From contig NC_090291.1 of assembly GCF_037392515.1 (NCBI RefSeq), forward strand, positions 2,568,501 to 2,632,500: DNA of 64,000 bases. Direction: 5' to 3'. The notes below the pieces were generated by a model. That model did no database searches, had not been told where the DNA came from, and saw only the letters and a program-made list of their open reading frames with translations. Position numbers and translations under genes: made by a program. The stretch's first letter is position 1, and each line of letters opens with the position of its first letter. This stretch comes from Haliotis asinina. Its lineage: Eukaryota; Mollusca; Gastropoda; Lepetellida; Haliotidae. Of this stretch, positions 1 to 12,200 are shown in pieces.

Positions 1-38
1 CTTGTAAATTCAAATAAATTTTCAGTTATATGATGGTA

Positions 39-178
39 TGAGTGAGAGAAAGAGGGAGAGAGAAAGTAGGTGAGTGAGAGAATGGGTGAGTGAGCGAGAG
101 AGGGAGCGATAGGGGGAGGGAGAGAGAGAGAGACTGAGCGAGAGAGAGGGAGGGAGAGAGTGGGTGAGTGACAGTGAG
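39..178. repeat. GA-rich simple sequence in MARCHF6 intron
   Basis: Imperfect GAGA/GTGA purine-rich tract (AGAGAGGGAG-type units) ending about 50 nt before exon w1. On the opposite strand it is a long pyrimidine tract. Confidence 0.85.
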
Positions 179-226
179 TAACATTGTACATTCTTCAATT
201 TTACAACAAAAATGTCTTTGTTGCAG

Positions 227-278
227 GAACATGTGTTCTGGGTAGTCTCACTCAACACACTGTTTATTCTTGTCTTTG
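227..278 (+). CDS. MARCHF6: MARCHF6 exon w1 (first exon in window)
   Basis: Follows acceptor TTGCAG and ends at donor GTGAGT. Encodes EHVFWVVSLNTLFILVF, a membrane span identical or nearly so to human MARCHF6. Ends in phase 1; the split codon is Ala. Confidence 0.9.
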
Positions 279-3200
279 GTGAGTACATGCTTGTTGAAGA
301 TCAATACTGCTACAAGAACACTGATGGCTGTTACACAGAACTCCATAAATACTGTAATCATGAAACTGGATAAGATATTGTTGCCTTTATATTACTGCCT
401 CACATATAACACCCCATGATTGAGAATTGTTGAAGTTACGCCAAATGTCAGACTGTGTCCTTTCGTTTCAGCTTTCTGTCCATATCATATTGGACATTTT
501 ACTGTGGTTGGATTGAAAGCAGAGGATGCTGTAAGTATACCTCAGTTAGACATAAATGTGGTTACAGGCATATGGGAGCTGTTGGGTCCTGGGTCTAGAT
601 TTTTTAAGCTCTCATAGAGCTAAGAAAGTGAAATACATTAGTATTAAGCTAAGGGAGACTGGAAAATGTACTCTGTGGTTGTTAAAGAGTCCACTTGACT
701 TGCTGAAGACCCAGTTTCACTACATAGGTATGATGTTGGGTGCTCCTTGCTGTCATATGGCTGGAATGTTGCTGAAAGCCCTGTTATACCAACACACTCA
801 CTAACTCCCATTGCAACTAACAGATATGGATGGGCATATCCGTAAGGTTTGTTATTGTCAAATGTCTTGAAAGACTTGTGTTCATCATTAGGTTCTTAGA
901 TACGCACGATCAGCCATCCATAAAATCTACCATCCCAAAACTTCACATATAATCATATCTCTCCTGTTTATGAACAGCCAAGGGAGGTAACTCTGTATTA
1001 CACTTCTAGTTACAAGTTGGCCTCTTCATCCCTTGATATTTTATTAAGAGTTTTTTTAGTCGTTTAGTTCCACCAACAATGACTACAATGGTAATTCTCT
1101 TCCGTAATGTGAATAGTGTCAGTGGATTTGTGCAGGTAGTGTGTGGACTGTATCCGTTGTTCCATTGCATGCTGTTCAGTCCAATGTTTGCTGACCATGG
1201 CACTAAATACACACTTTATCACTTTTCCAGATTATGTCGTCCCACTTTGAAGGTTTGCTGACGACATTAACTGGCTATGTGGTGATCGCACTCTCCTTGT
1301 TGGCGCTATATGTCATGTGTTCTGTTGCCAGGCTAAAAAAGTAAGTTTCACGTCACATTCCTGCAAGACAATGGTTGTTGTTATCCATAAATTTGTCTTT
1401 ATTGTGTTCATCCAGCATGGGATGTCATCTGATCTTTGTGTACTGCTAGCGAGAACTAGGATATGAATTTAATGAGATTTATCAAAAATATTTCTTGGTT
1501 TTATTTCTTCATGATGGCCATATATGGCTTGTTTCTTGACAATAGTCAACAAAGTCATGAATTGTTAAAACTGTATTAAGGGATATCTAGTACAGTTGAT
1601 AAATCTTTATAGGATGTAAAGTCTTCTTATTGTTTCAGTTTAGATAGGAATTTAGAGAAGGTTCAAAATAAAAACCTTGAAACTAATAACAAATGCATGG
1701 GACTTGGATTTTGGCACGGTGATTTGGCATTGTGTTCATTATATCAGTCTGCAGATGCTCCAGACCTTGTAGTTAATAGTTGTTGGAGTGCAGCATAAAA
1801 TAATGTTAAGTCAAACCCACATGTGTGTGTAGACTCATTCTGACACTGTTTTACATGTGGCTGTAGACTCATTCTGACACTGTTTTACATGTGTCCAGGT
1901 TCCGCCGTGTGTTAGGCCTGTGTTATGTGGTGGTGAAGGTGAAGTTGCTGGTTGTCGTGGAGATAGGGGTATTTCCACTTATCTGTGGCTGGTGGCTGGA
2001 CATCTGCTCTCTGGTGAGTCTTGACAAAACCCTCAGGAATGAGGGTTTAGACCATTCTGTAACATATCTCATTGATACAAAGCTTTTGTATAATGTACTT
2101 ATGAGCAGACTCCCTTTCCTGCTCTTTCCCATTATCAGTACTTCTAGAGTTTGTATAATGTACTTATGAGCAGACTCCCTTTCCTGCTCTTTCCCATTAT
2201 CAGTACTTCTAGAGTTTGTATAATGTACTTATGAGCAGACTCCCTTTCCTGCTCTTTCCCATTATCAGTACTTCTAGAGTTTGTATAATGTACTTATGAG
2301 CAGACTCCCTTTCCTGCCCTTTCCCATTATCAGTACTTCTAGAGTTTGTATAATGTACTTATGAGCAGACTCCCTTTCCTGCTCTTTCCCATTATCAGTA
2401 CTTCTAGAGTTTGTATAATGTACTTATGAGCAGACTCCCTTTCCTGCTCTTTCCCATTATCAGTGCTTCTAGAGTTTGTATAATGTACTTATGAGCAGAC
2501 TCCCTTTCCTGCCCTTTCCCATTATCAGTGCTTCTAGAGTTTGTATAATGTACTTATGAGCAGACTCCCTTTCCTGCTCTTTCCCATTATCAGTACTTCT
2601 AGAGTTTGTATAATGTACTTATGAGCAGACTCCCTTTCCTGCTCTTTCCCATTATCAGTACTTCTAGAGTTTGTATAATGTACTTATGAGCAGACTCCCT
2701 TTCCTGCCCTTTCCCATTATCAGTACTTCTAGAGTTTGTATAATGTACTTATGAGCAGACTCCCTTTCCTGCTCTTTCCCATTATCAGTACTTCTAGAGT
2801 TTGTATAATGTACTTATGAGCAGACTCCCTTTCCTGCCCTTTCCCATTATCAGTACTTCTAGAGTCTGTATACACTATATTCTTGATTCATCCAAGATCA
2901 AGAAATATTGGTCTGATCATTGCTGGATTCTGTTTTGTATGAACCTTGTTGTAGTTACATCTAACCAGCAAAAGTGTTAAACTGCCCCACTTTATCATCT
3001 GTTCTACAAGTTCAAAATGTATGTAACAGTGGATTATTATCCTCCACCACGCTTTTAGCAAGAAGTGGGGGATATAGTATTAGACTGTGTCCATCCATCC
3101 ATCTGTACGTACGTAGGTAGATACAGATTGGAATATCTTAAGAGCCGTTGACTAGATTCTTTTCATTTTTGGTATCTAGGTTTATCACAGTAAAAGAAGG

Positions 3201-6200
3201 GTCTCAGTCAGGTTTGGTGGCCTTGACTGTCATCTCAAGGTCATAAGGGGACTTTAGCATTTTACATTGTCAGCGAGATATCTCAAGAACCGTTTGTTTC
3301 CGAACTGTATTTTCTTAATATTCACACCAAGCTTTATCCAGGGAAGGTGCAGGGCCCAGTCGATTTTGGTAACCTTCAGTTAAATTTCAGGTTCATGGCA
3401 ACTGATTTTTAGGAGTTTCATACACTGGTCAAGGTCTAAGTGACTCTTCAAAATGTTTTTGTGTTTGAACAGCTACAGTGCAAGATATGAAAGAGACTTT
3501 GAGAATAATGTTTTTGTTGACATTTTACTTCATTTTTAACTATGACTTTCATTTTCATGTCTTTTGGATTTTGATTTGGTAATATGCAGCGTGGGAATAT
3601 GCCACCTTAGTGATAATGCTTGTATCTTCATTGTTTTTGGTTCAGTTTGGTTTCCTTTGTGAAATATCTCCTCTGTTCTGGCAGTCAATGTTTGATGCAA
3701 CGCTCAAAGATCGTAAGACGAGTTTCCACCTGGCCCCTGGAACGTCGATGTTCATCCATTGGTTGGTAGGCATGGTGTACGTGTTCTACTTCGCATCCTT
3801 TATCCTGCTGCTCCGGGAAGTCCTGCGGCCGGGGGTGCTCTGGTTCCTCCGAAACCTCAACGACCCGGACTTTAACCCCATACAAGAGGTGAGAAAAATT
3901 TTACAAACTCATCACAGGGCATGGGGTTTGGTTTAGGGGTTACAATGTGTGTATGTCAAGGCTTTCTTGTGTCAATAAATAAAAGTTATGTGGCTGTTGT
4001 ATTGGATATTTTTCCAGTGCCCATGGAACGTTTGTCAGTATGTGTGTAAGTTAATGTGGAGTGTGTACATTTGTAAATAGTGTTCTTGCATGTTTGTGGG
4101 CAAGCTGTCTAACGTGGCAGGTTAGTAATCCAGTGAGCTTGAGAAGCTGGCATTGAGCCCACGTGTGACCAGGTGTGAAAACCCTGCCGTCAATTTGTAT
4201 GTGCAGACTATCAGTGTTGTTACAAACCTTAGTGTACAGTATATCAACCCTGTGCACTTAAGAGAACCCATGAATCTGTTGGTATGTGACCAGGTGGTGG
4301 ACACATGAATACGTGCAAACACCTAGTTCGGCTAACTCTGACACAGTACTACGACTGTTTCCCAGTCCACCCAGCTGTGAATGGGTACCTTGTATGGATG
4401 GAAAAGCCACATAAAGTCGGTGCGCCTTTGTGGCTGCAAGAGTTGTATACTCCCTAGGGAGTTGAGATTGATAATATGATGTGCCACTGAGACTGACATG
4501 CTGTGATCAAGAGAAAAACAAAGTGCCCAGCTGGAACTTGGAACCGTATAAATAGATTATGATAATAATACAATGTGTTTTGTTGCAGATGATTCATCTC
4601 CCTGTATACAGACATGTCCGCAGATTTGTGGCGTCTGTGGTGAGTTCACCTGCATTCATACAGTCAGAATGCTTCTCTTAATGCTAAATATTATCTTAGT
4701 GAGAATTTCTACTACAACAGTCTACTGCATGCCTGCAGGTTGGATAGATTGGACAACACAGTCTGTGTGGTAAGCATGTCATGTCTTATAAAGCATGGCT
4801 GATAGCATTTACTGATTTAAAGCCAGTAAAGGTGAAGAAGTTTCTTGGAAAAGATCAGGGTCCTGTTGTAAGATATCCTGCTTTGTACCATCACACTGCA
4901 TGTCTTCAGTGTAAGTATTATGGAGAAAATGAGAACGATAACTTAGAGTATTCACACATAAATGGTAGTCTGTGTCTATCTTTGCTTGTATGTTTTCAGA
5001 TTATATTTGGCAGCACAGTGCTGTTGATGCTATGGCTGCCAGTGAGGGTCATCCGGAAGCTGTTTCCAACATTCCTGCCGTATCATGTCATGCTCTCCAG
5101 GTCAGTGTGACCCAGGCTGATGTCAGTGTGACCTAGGTTCATGTCAGCTTGATCCTTGGTCATATCAGTAGTGTTAATGACTCTTTTATTTATGAAATCT
5201 GGAAATATGTTACTCCAGCCCTCAATGACAGACTATGTCATGCTTTCCCAGTCACTGTGACCAGGTTGATGTCAGTGTGACATATGTTTCTCAAACCCTC
5301 CATGACATGCTCTCCAAGTCAATGGCAGGTTATGTGTCGTGTTGCCCGTGACATCTACCTGCTGTGTTGTAGTGATGCTCCTGACATCTACCTGTTGTGT
5401 TGTAGTGATGCTCCAGTGAGCGAGCTGTCCCTGGAGTTGCTGCTGCTGCAGGTGGTGTTGCCAGCCCTGCTAGAACAAGGACACACCAGACTGTGGTTGA
5501 AGGGTCTTGTGAGAGGGTGGACGCTAGGGGTGGCATACCTCCTCAGTCTACGGTCGTATCTTATTGGAGACATACAGTTTCAAGAAGGGGTAAGCAGCTC
5601 AGATTCATATTTCATCTATTGTGGTATGTTAGGATTACCTTTGTATGTACGAAATCAGTGACTAAAAGAATGATATGTGTGAAGATCAAGGAAGAACTGG
5701 CTAACCATTTGGCTGGTCACACTTACTGACTTCGTTGAAACATGTCATAGTATCTCAGTTGCATAGGTAGATGCCCATGATGTTAATCACTGGATAGTCT
5801 GGTCTGTTATCTCATTATTTACAGACCATGTAACAGGGAGTATAGAGTTAAACAATAAAACCATGAGAGCAAACAACAGCGTTTGGCCTTCATATGGCTT
5901 GAATATAGCAGAGTGATGGATATAAGAACATTCACTCAATCCTCACTATTTAATGCTGATGTGGATGAAATGACACTCACACATTGAGTTCCTCAATAAC
6001 TAAGGAAAGGCGCTCAGCAACAAATGCTGGTCACTAAAGGCAGATGTATGAATCAAGGCCCCATTCCACAATGTGATCGTAGTGCTGCGACAATCTTAAG
6101 TCTATGTTAAAGAATGGGAGTTAAATTCATCTAAGCTCTATGATAGTTTTGGGGAATGGGGCCCAAGTTGCTATTCTCTGAAGTTTGGTTCATTGCGTCA

Positions 6201-9200
6201 TGCCTTTCTGGTCTAGCCCAGACTTCATTATTTATGTGTCATGCCAGCGGAATGTTGTTTCTTTGAACAACCAGTTTATGGGCTGATGACTTATGCTGCT
6301 GTTGCAGGATGACGTTGTTCATGGAGATCACCCTGTCCCACCTCCCCCTCCCCCTCCTGCTCAGAACAATGCTGCAGCAGCAGGTGCTCCCCCCCAAGCC
6401 CCTCCCCAGCCACCCCAGCAGGTTCCAGGGGAGGGTCTGGGTGCAGCACACCAGGCCATGCTCCAAGGGGGAGGACCAACTGGTTTCCAGCCTTACATCA
6501 GACCCACGCTCTTTACTGTCAAGGTGAGTCAGTGAGGAAACCTGTGAACAATCAGGTATATATTGCTGGATTGATGCTTACTAGATAGATCCCCACTTGA
6601 TTATTTACAGACTGACACCTCATGGCTGGTATATTGCTGAGTGTGGCGATAAACAACTAACAAACTCACACATGCAGAGACATCCATATATAATTATTTT
6701 TTCCTGAGAATAGTATTGCCATTCTAAATGATCCTGTGGTGACACTTGTCGTGACCATTATTCATTGCACTATTACAATACATTTCTGTCAAAGAAAATG
6801 AACAGTAAAATACGGTGATTACATTAGTAACAGTTGAACATGTTGAACATTCCAAATAATAAAGTTACTGATTATGCTGTCTCAAAAAAGGTCAGCAAGT
6901 AATCTCTTACTCGAAATAATACCCTATAGTTGTTATATCACAATGATATTGGAGTATTCCTGTGCTTATAATGCCTCGTTTTTGCCAGTAATATTATGTG
7001 GTGTTATCACATGGATAACAGAACTACTTTTGATGTTCTGATTAAACTGTACGGAAAGCCATTAAACTGGCAGATATGTTTTAAATAGCTTAATCGGAAA
7101 ATGTCTCAATGTGGTTCAGTGTCACAATTCCCTGTGCTTTTATAGGGCCTGGGTGCAGGTAATACACATGTACAATGTGTTTCATCAATGTGGTTATGTT
7201 TACAAGAAATGTCAAAGGTTCGGTTTTAAGCATTGAAGTTCATAAAAGAGGAATGCTGTGGGACTGAACCTCGAAGTGGGCAAGAATATCAGCCTTTTAT
7301 CCCAACATCCTCTGTATCGCAGGAAAAAAACATCTTCAATAGAAGTTTTCTGAGTTTCAGGACAACAAATACCAATTGTTTTTCATGACTTTCAGAATAC
7401 TAGTACTTTTTGCCTTATGCTCCTTGTAAGGGCAGATAACTCTTTATCGACTGCTGCAGTATCACACCAGCATAGTGTTCATACTGTTTCAATAATTGTT
7501 TCCCCAGATTAAAAAAATGTCTGAAATGTGTCTTACTTTTACAATGTAATATGATATGGAGATACACATTGTTATGTTTCCTCATCATAAGCTGTATATC
7601 AGGAATAGAAATCCATTATCCACGCCGAAGAAATATGATTCCTGTATACTGATTTGAGAGATCTGACGAGGTGACTGTTGTGTTTCAGGTCATCTTGCTG
7701 GTAGTACTTATGTGTGTGACACTGTTTGGTGCTAGTCTTGTCTCACTTGTTCTTCCAGGTAGGTCCACAGGCTCCTTGTCTGGTTACAATCTCCAGGGTT
7801 GGGGTGGGGGTGGGGTAGCCTACTGGTTAAAATGTCCTCATTACACAAAAGACCTGGATTCAATTCCCACATAGGTACAATGTGTGAAGCCCATTTCTAG
7901 TGTCCCCGCTCAGTGATATTGCTGGCATATATTGCTGAAACCTGTGTAAAACCATACACACTGACTAACATGCTGTAACAGTCTCACTGAGACGAGTGGA
8001 GCCAGTCTTGCTTATAGTGAAGTGCTTACAGAACAATGCTCCCCTCACCCAACAGTGGGAAGGTCTGGATGCACCATAAGTCGAGTAAGGTCAATGCTGA
8101 AATGACACTGTAACATTGCATCAAATTAGTTGTTGTCAAGAAATTGTGTACACCAGTACGTTGTTACCCATCAGCTTCTAGGAAGTAACCTGTGAAGGTG
8201 TTGGTTAGAATTGATCTTCAGTAACCCATACTTGACGTAAGATGTGACTAATGGGATTGTGTGTTGAGGCTAGCTGACTTCGTTGACACGTGTTTGTATC
8301 CCAGTTGTGCGGATCCATGCTCATTCTCTTGATCACTGGATTGTTTACAGAAAACAGCCATATAGCTGAAATATTGCTGAGTGTCTTGCAGAACTAATTT
8401 CACTCTAGGAAAAGTTCTGCATAAAATTAACGTTTGACTTGTTTCTGTCCTCCAGTATTTGTAGGTCGACGGTTGATGTCGATATGGATGGGCGATGCCA
8501 AGATTCACGAGCTGTACACGGCGGCATGTGGTCTGTACGTGTGTTGGTTGATGCTAAGGATCAGCACAGTCCTATACAATTGGATCCCTCAAGGGTCAGC
8601 AGCCATCTTCACCAAACTGAAAAACTGGGCATTGTTGGTGAGCAGATATGTCAACTACTCAACTGTGCAGATATGGTATATATACCATAAGGTCACTAGT
8701 GTTGGAAATTGGTTTACTAACAAGCAATCATCAAAAAAAAGATTGATTAGAGTTGTTTTTCAGATTTTCCTACCCAGGTTGATATTGCAGGTATGTATAA
8801 CATAATGCAACATACTCCTTTGAAGTGATGACCAATATATCATGAACATAAACTTCCTGGAGTCTTCAAGAAATATTCAGTCATGACTTTTCAGTTAGTG
8901 AAGTGAGTTTTCTAAGAATTAAACACAAGAATTAAATGACAGTATGACTGTGTACTGAGTAGCTCATCACAAGTAAACTGGGTTGTAAGATCCTCGGGGA
9001 GCTGAGAATGAAAGTCAAGTCAAGCCTGTTCCAATGACCAGGATAATAATTTTTTAAGGTTCTGTAGTCACCTTGTGTTTGGAAGGTGGCGCTTTATTGG
9101 CAACATTATCCTTATTGTAGTGATCATGATGATGACGACCGCGACGATGACATGATAATGATGATAATGATGCTTGTGTTGTCACCTTTATTGTGAGATT

Positions 9201-12200
9201 TTAACTGTTACTGTTGCTAAAAGGATCTGTAAGGATCTTACAGTGCTACCCACATGTATAGACTGTACATGATGTATGTATTCCAGGCCTTGAAGTGTCT
9301 CCTCATTGCCGGTCTCCTCATCGGGATGGTACCCCTCCTGCTTGGGCTTCTGTTTGAGCTGGTGGTGGTGGCTCCGCTACGAGTTCCGCTTGACCAAACA
9401 CCTGTTTTCTTTCCTTGGCAGGTAAGGATTCTTAGACTGATGGAATGCTTGTCTATTTGTTGTATTTGTTTTGGTGATGTAACTGATCTGTTGACATGAA
9501 ATCATATTTGACCCTCTGGAGCCTTTTTTGCAGTGAAAAGAAACAAAATCAAAGTAGTGGAACAGCGTAATTGACTGTGATCAGAGTGTTCTAGTGCTCC
9601 AAGTGACTGCTGCTGGTCACATGTTGGCAGTTGTTAGTGGCAATGCTGATGTAGAACAGTCTGTCAATACAAGTTGTTGTCATATTCCAGTGTTTTGTTC
9701 AGTGATATTGTCAAAGTTTGTGTTTCAGGACTGGGCCCTGGGAGTTCTGCATGCTAAGATCATCTGTGCTGTGACCATGATGGGCCCACAGTGGTGGCTC
9801 AAGCGAGTTATGGAGCAGGTGTGGCCACATTTACCATCTACACTTAACATACATATTGCTCCTTGTACTAAACACATTACACCTTGCACTACACACATTG
9901 CACCTTGTGCTGCACACATATTGCACTTTAATCTACACACACATTGCACTTTAATCTACAAACAGATTGCACCCTGTCCTGCACACACATTGCACATTAC
10001 TGTACACACATTGAACCTTGACCTATACACATTGCACTCAATCTACACACACAGTGCACCTTGTCCTACACGCACATTCCACCTTACTCTACACTCATGT
10101 TGCACCTTGTCCTACACACACACATCGCACCTTATCCTTCACACAGATTGCATCCTGTCCTACACACACATTGCACATTGTCCCACAGACATTGCACCTT
10201 ACGCTACACACACATGACACCTTGTACTGCACACACTGCACCTTACCCTACGCACACATTGCACCTTGCTCTACACATTGCACCCTGTCCTACACATACA
10301 TTGCACCTTGTCCTACATGCACATTGCACCTTGCTCCACACACGAAATGCGCCTTGTCCTATACACTATGCACCTTGCCCAACACACACATTGCACCCTG
10401 TCTCACACACTCACTGCACCTTGTTCTTGGCCTCTATGATTTTACAGAAACAAGCCATAAGAAACATCTTTTTCTTGTTATTATATTGGTTCAGTTTCTC
10501 TGTTTTCTGTTTCAGGTGTACAATGATGGCTTGCGGAACATGAATCTCAAATACATCCTGTTTTCCTTGTGTTTCCCCGTGGTATGTGTGCTTGGCATGT
10601 CGCTATCCGTGCCCTATGTCATCGCCAAGAGCATCGTACCAGCATTAGGTGAGAAGCACCGACAACTGTAGATTACCTTGCTGATGGTAGTGTCATATGT
10701 ACCTGTTTCATGGTGGAATGCAGTTACCTGGTTTAACCTGATTGAACAACAGTACTTCCTGAAGGTTTCCCTTAATGATAAGCTGCTGCAGCTTCTGTGA
10801 TGAACTTGTGCTGATTGGAAGTGCTGGATAATCAGATTGGATGCTCAGGCTTGCTAGATACATTGATGAATGGCAGATCAGTTTTGGAGATAGATACTCA
10901 TGTTGTCATTACCGGATTGTCTGGGCCAGATTATGTTATTAACAATCAACCTTCATATGGCCGGAGTAGTGGTGATGAATGGGCACAATGGTATCACAAC
11001 TATAGTTGAGAATAACTGACTCTCTATTTTGCAGGAATTGTGTTGTTATGCTTATAGAACCCAAAACCAAGGAACCAAATTGTGACATCAGTTGTACTAA
11101 TGTTCAACCACTGAGTATGTACTGTGTTTGTGTGTGTGCAGGTGTTGATGAGGAGACACAGAACATGACAATGCGACGTATCTACCCCTTCCTCCTGACT
11201 GTTATTGTGATAGTGGCTGGCTTCACCTTCCAGCTGCGACAGTTCCGGAGGCTGTATAACCACATCAAAGATGACAAGTAAGAACTGACACTGCTTCTCA
11301 CTCATTGTTAGGTCCATGTTTAGAACAGGAAGTCCAATCTGTCCAGGTGCTCTTCCTTTGCATCATTCCCCTTTTAGAAAAGGATCACGGCAGATGATGC
11401 TTGTCCACTCCCATGTTTGGCCCGTGAAGGTCCCGGGGTAGAATAGGCCTTCAGCAACCCATGCTTGCCATAAAAGGCGACTATGCTTGTCGACTGACAG
11501 GATCGGGTGCTCAGGCTCGCTGACTTGGTTGAGACATGTCATTGGTTCCCACTTGTGCAGATCGATGCTCATGTTTTTGATCACTGGATTGTCTGGTCCA
11601 GACTTGATTATTTACAGACTGCCGGCATATAGCTGGAATATTGCTGAGTGCGACTTAAAACTAAACTCCCTCACTCACTCCACTCCCATGTTTAGCCCCA
11701 AGCAACCTCTACGGGTTTTAAAGATGACCTCTGGACCTGCTGGTCAGACTTGACTTAGTCGATTGCCTATTACCATACCCAGATGGCGTGAATATTCTCT
11801 CCTGAAAACAATCACTGGATCGTCTGATCCAGATTTGAATGTTTCACACTGTTGTCATATAGCTAGAATATCGCTGATGTAAGTGGTGTAGGCATCTGAT
11901 TCTGAGGTACAGCTACTGCCCAGGATAGAGTGCTTTGTGTGTCAAACTGAGAATAATGGTATGATTGGTTAGTTTGTGAAATGTGATAGTTTAGTATAGA
12001 TTCCTCTTGCTACCAACCACTGCTCAAGCTTGTACTAAAATGATTTCATATAGAACAGAGAAGACCAATGTTAGATAATTTCCTGTAATCACCAGTGGTT
12101 CTATTATGTATTTTGTCTCTTGTCTCCTATGATGAAATAACATGGATCTTGGAAACCATTGTATATCATGGTCATCTGCTTCTCTTTAATGTATTAATCA

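Noticed and set aside
8638-8805. Extension of MARCHF6 exon w11 through the open frame to 8805
   Set aside because: The GTGAGC donor at 8638 and the exact resumption of the family alignment at 9287 show that this part is intron.
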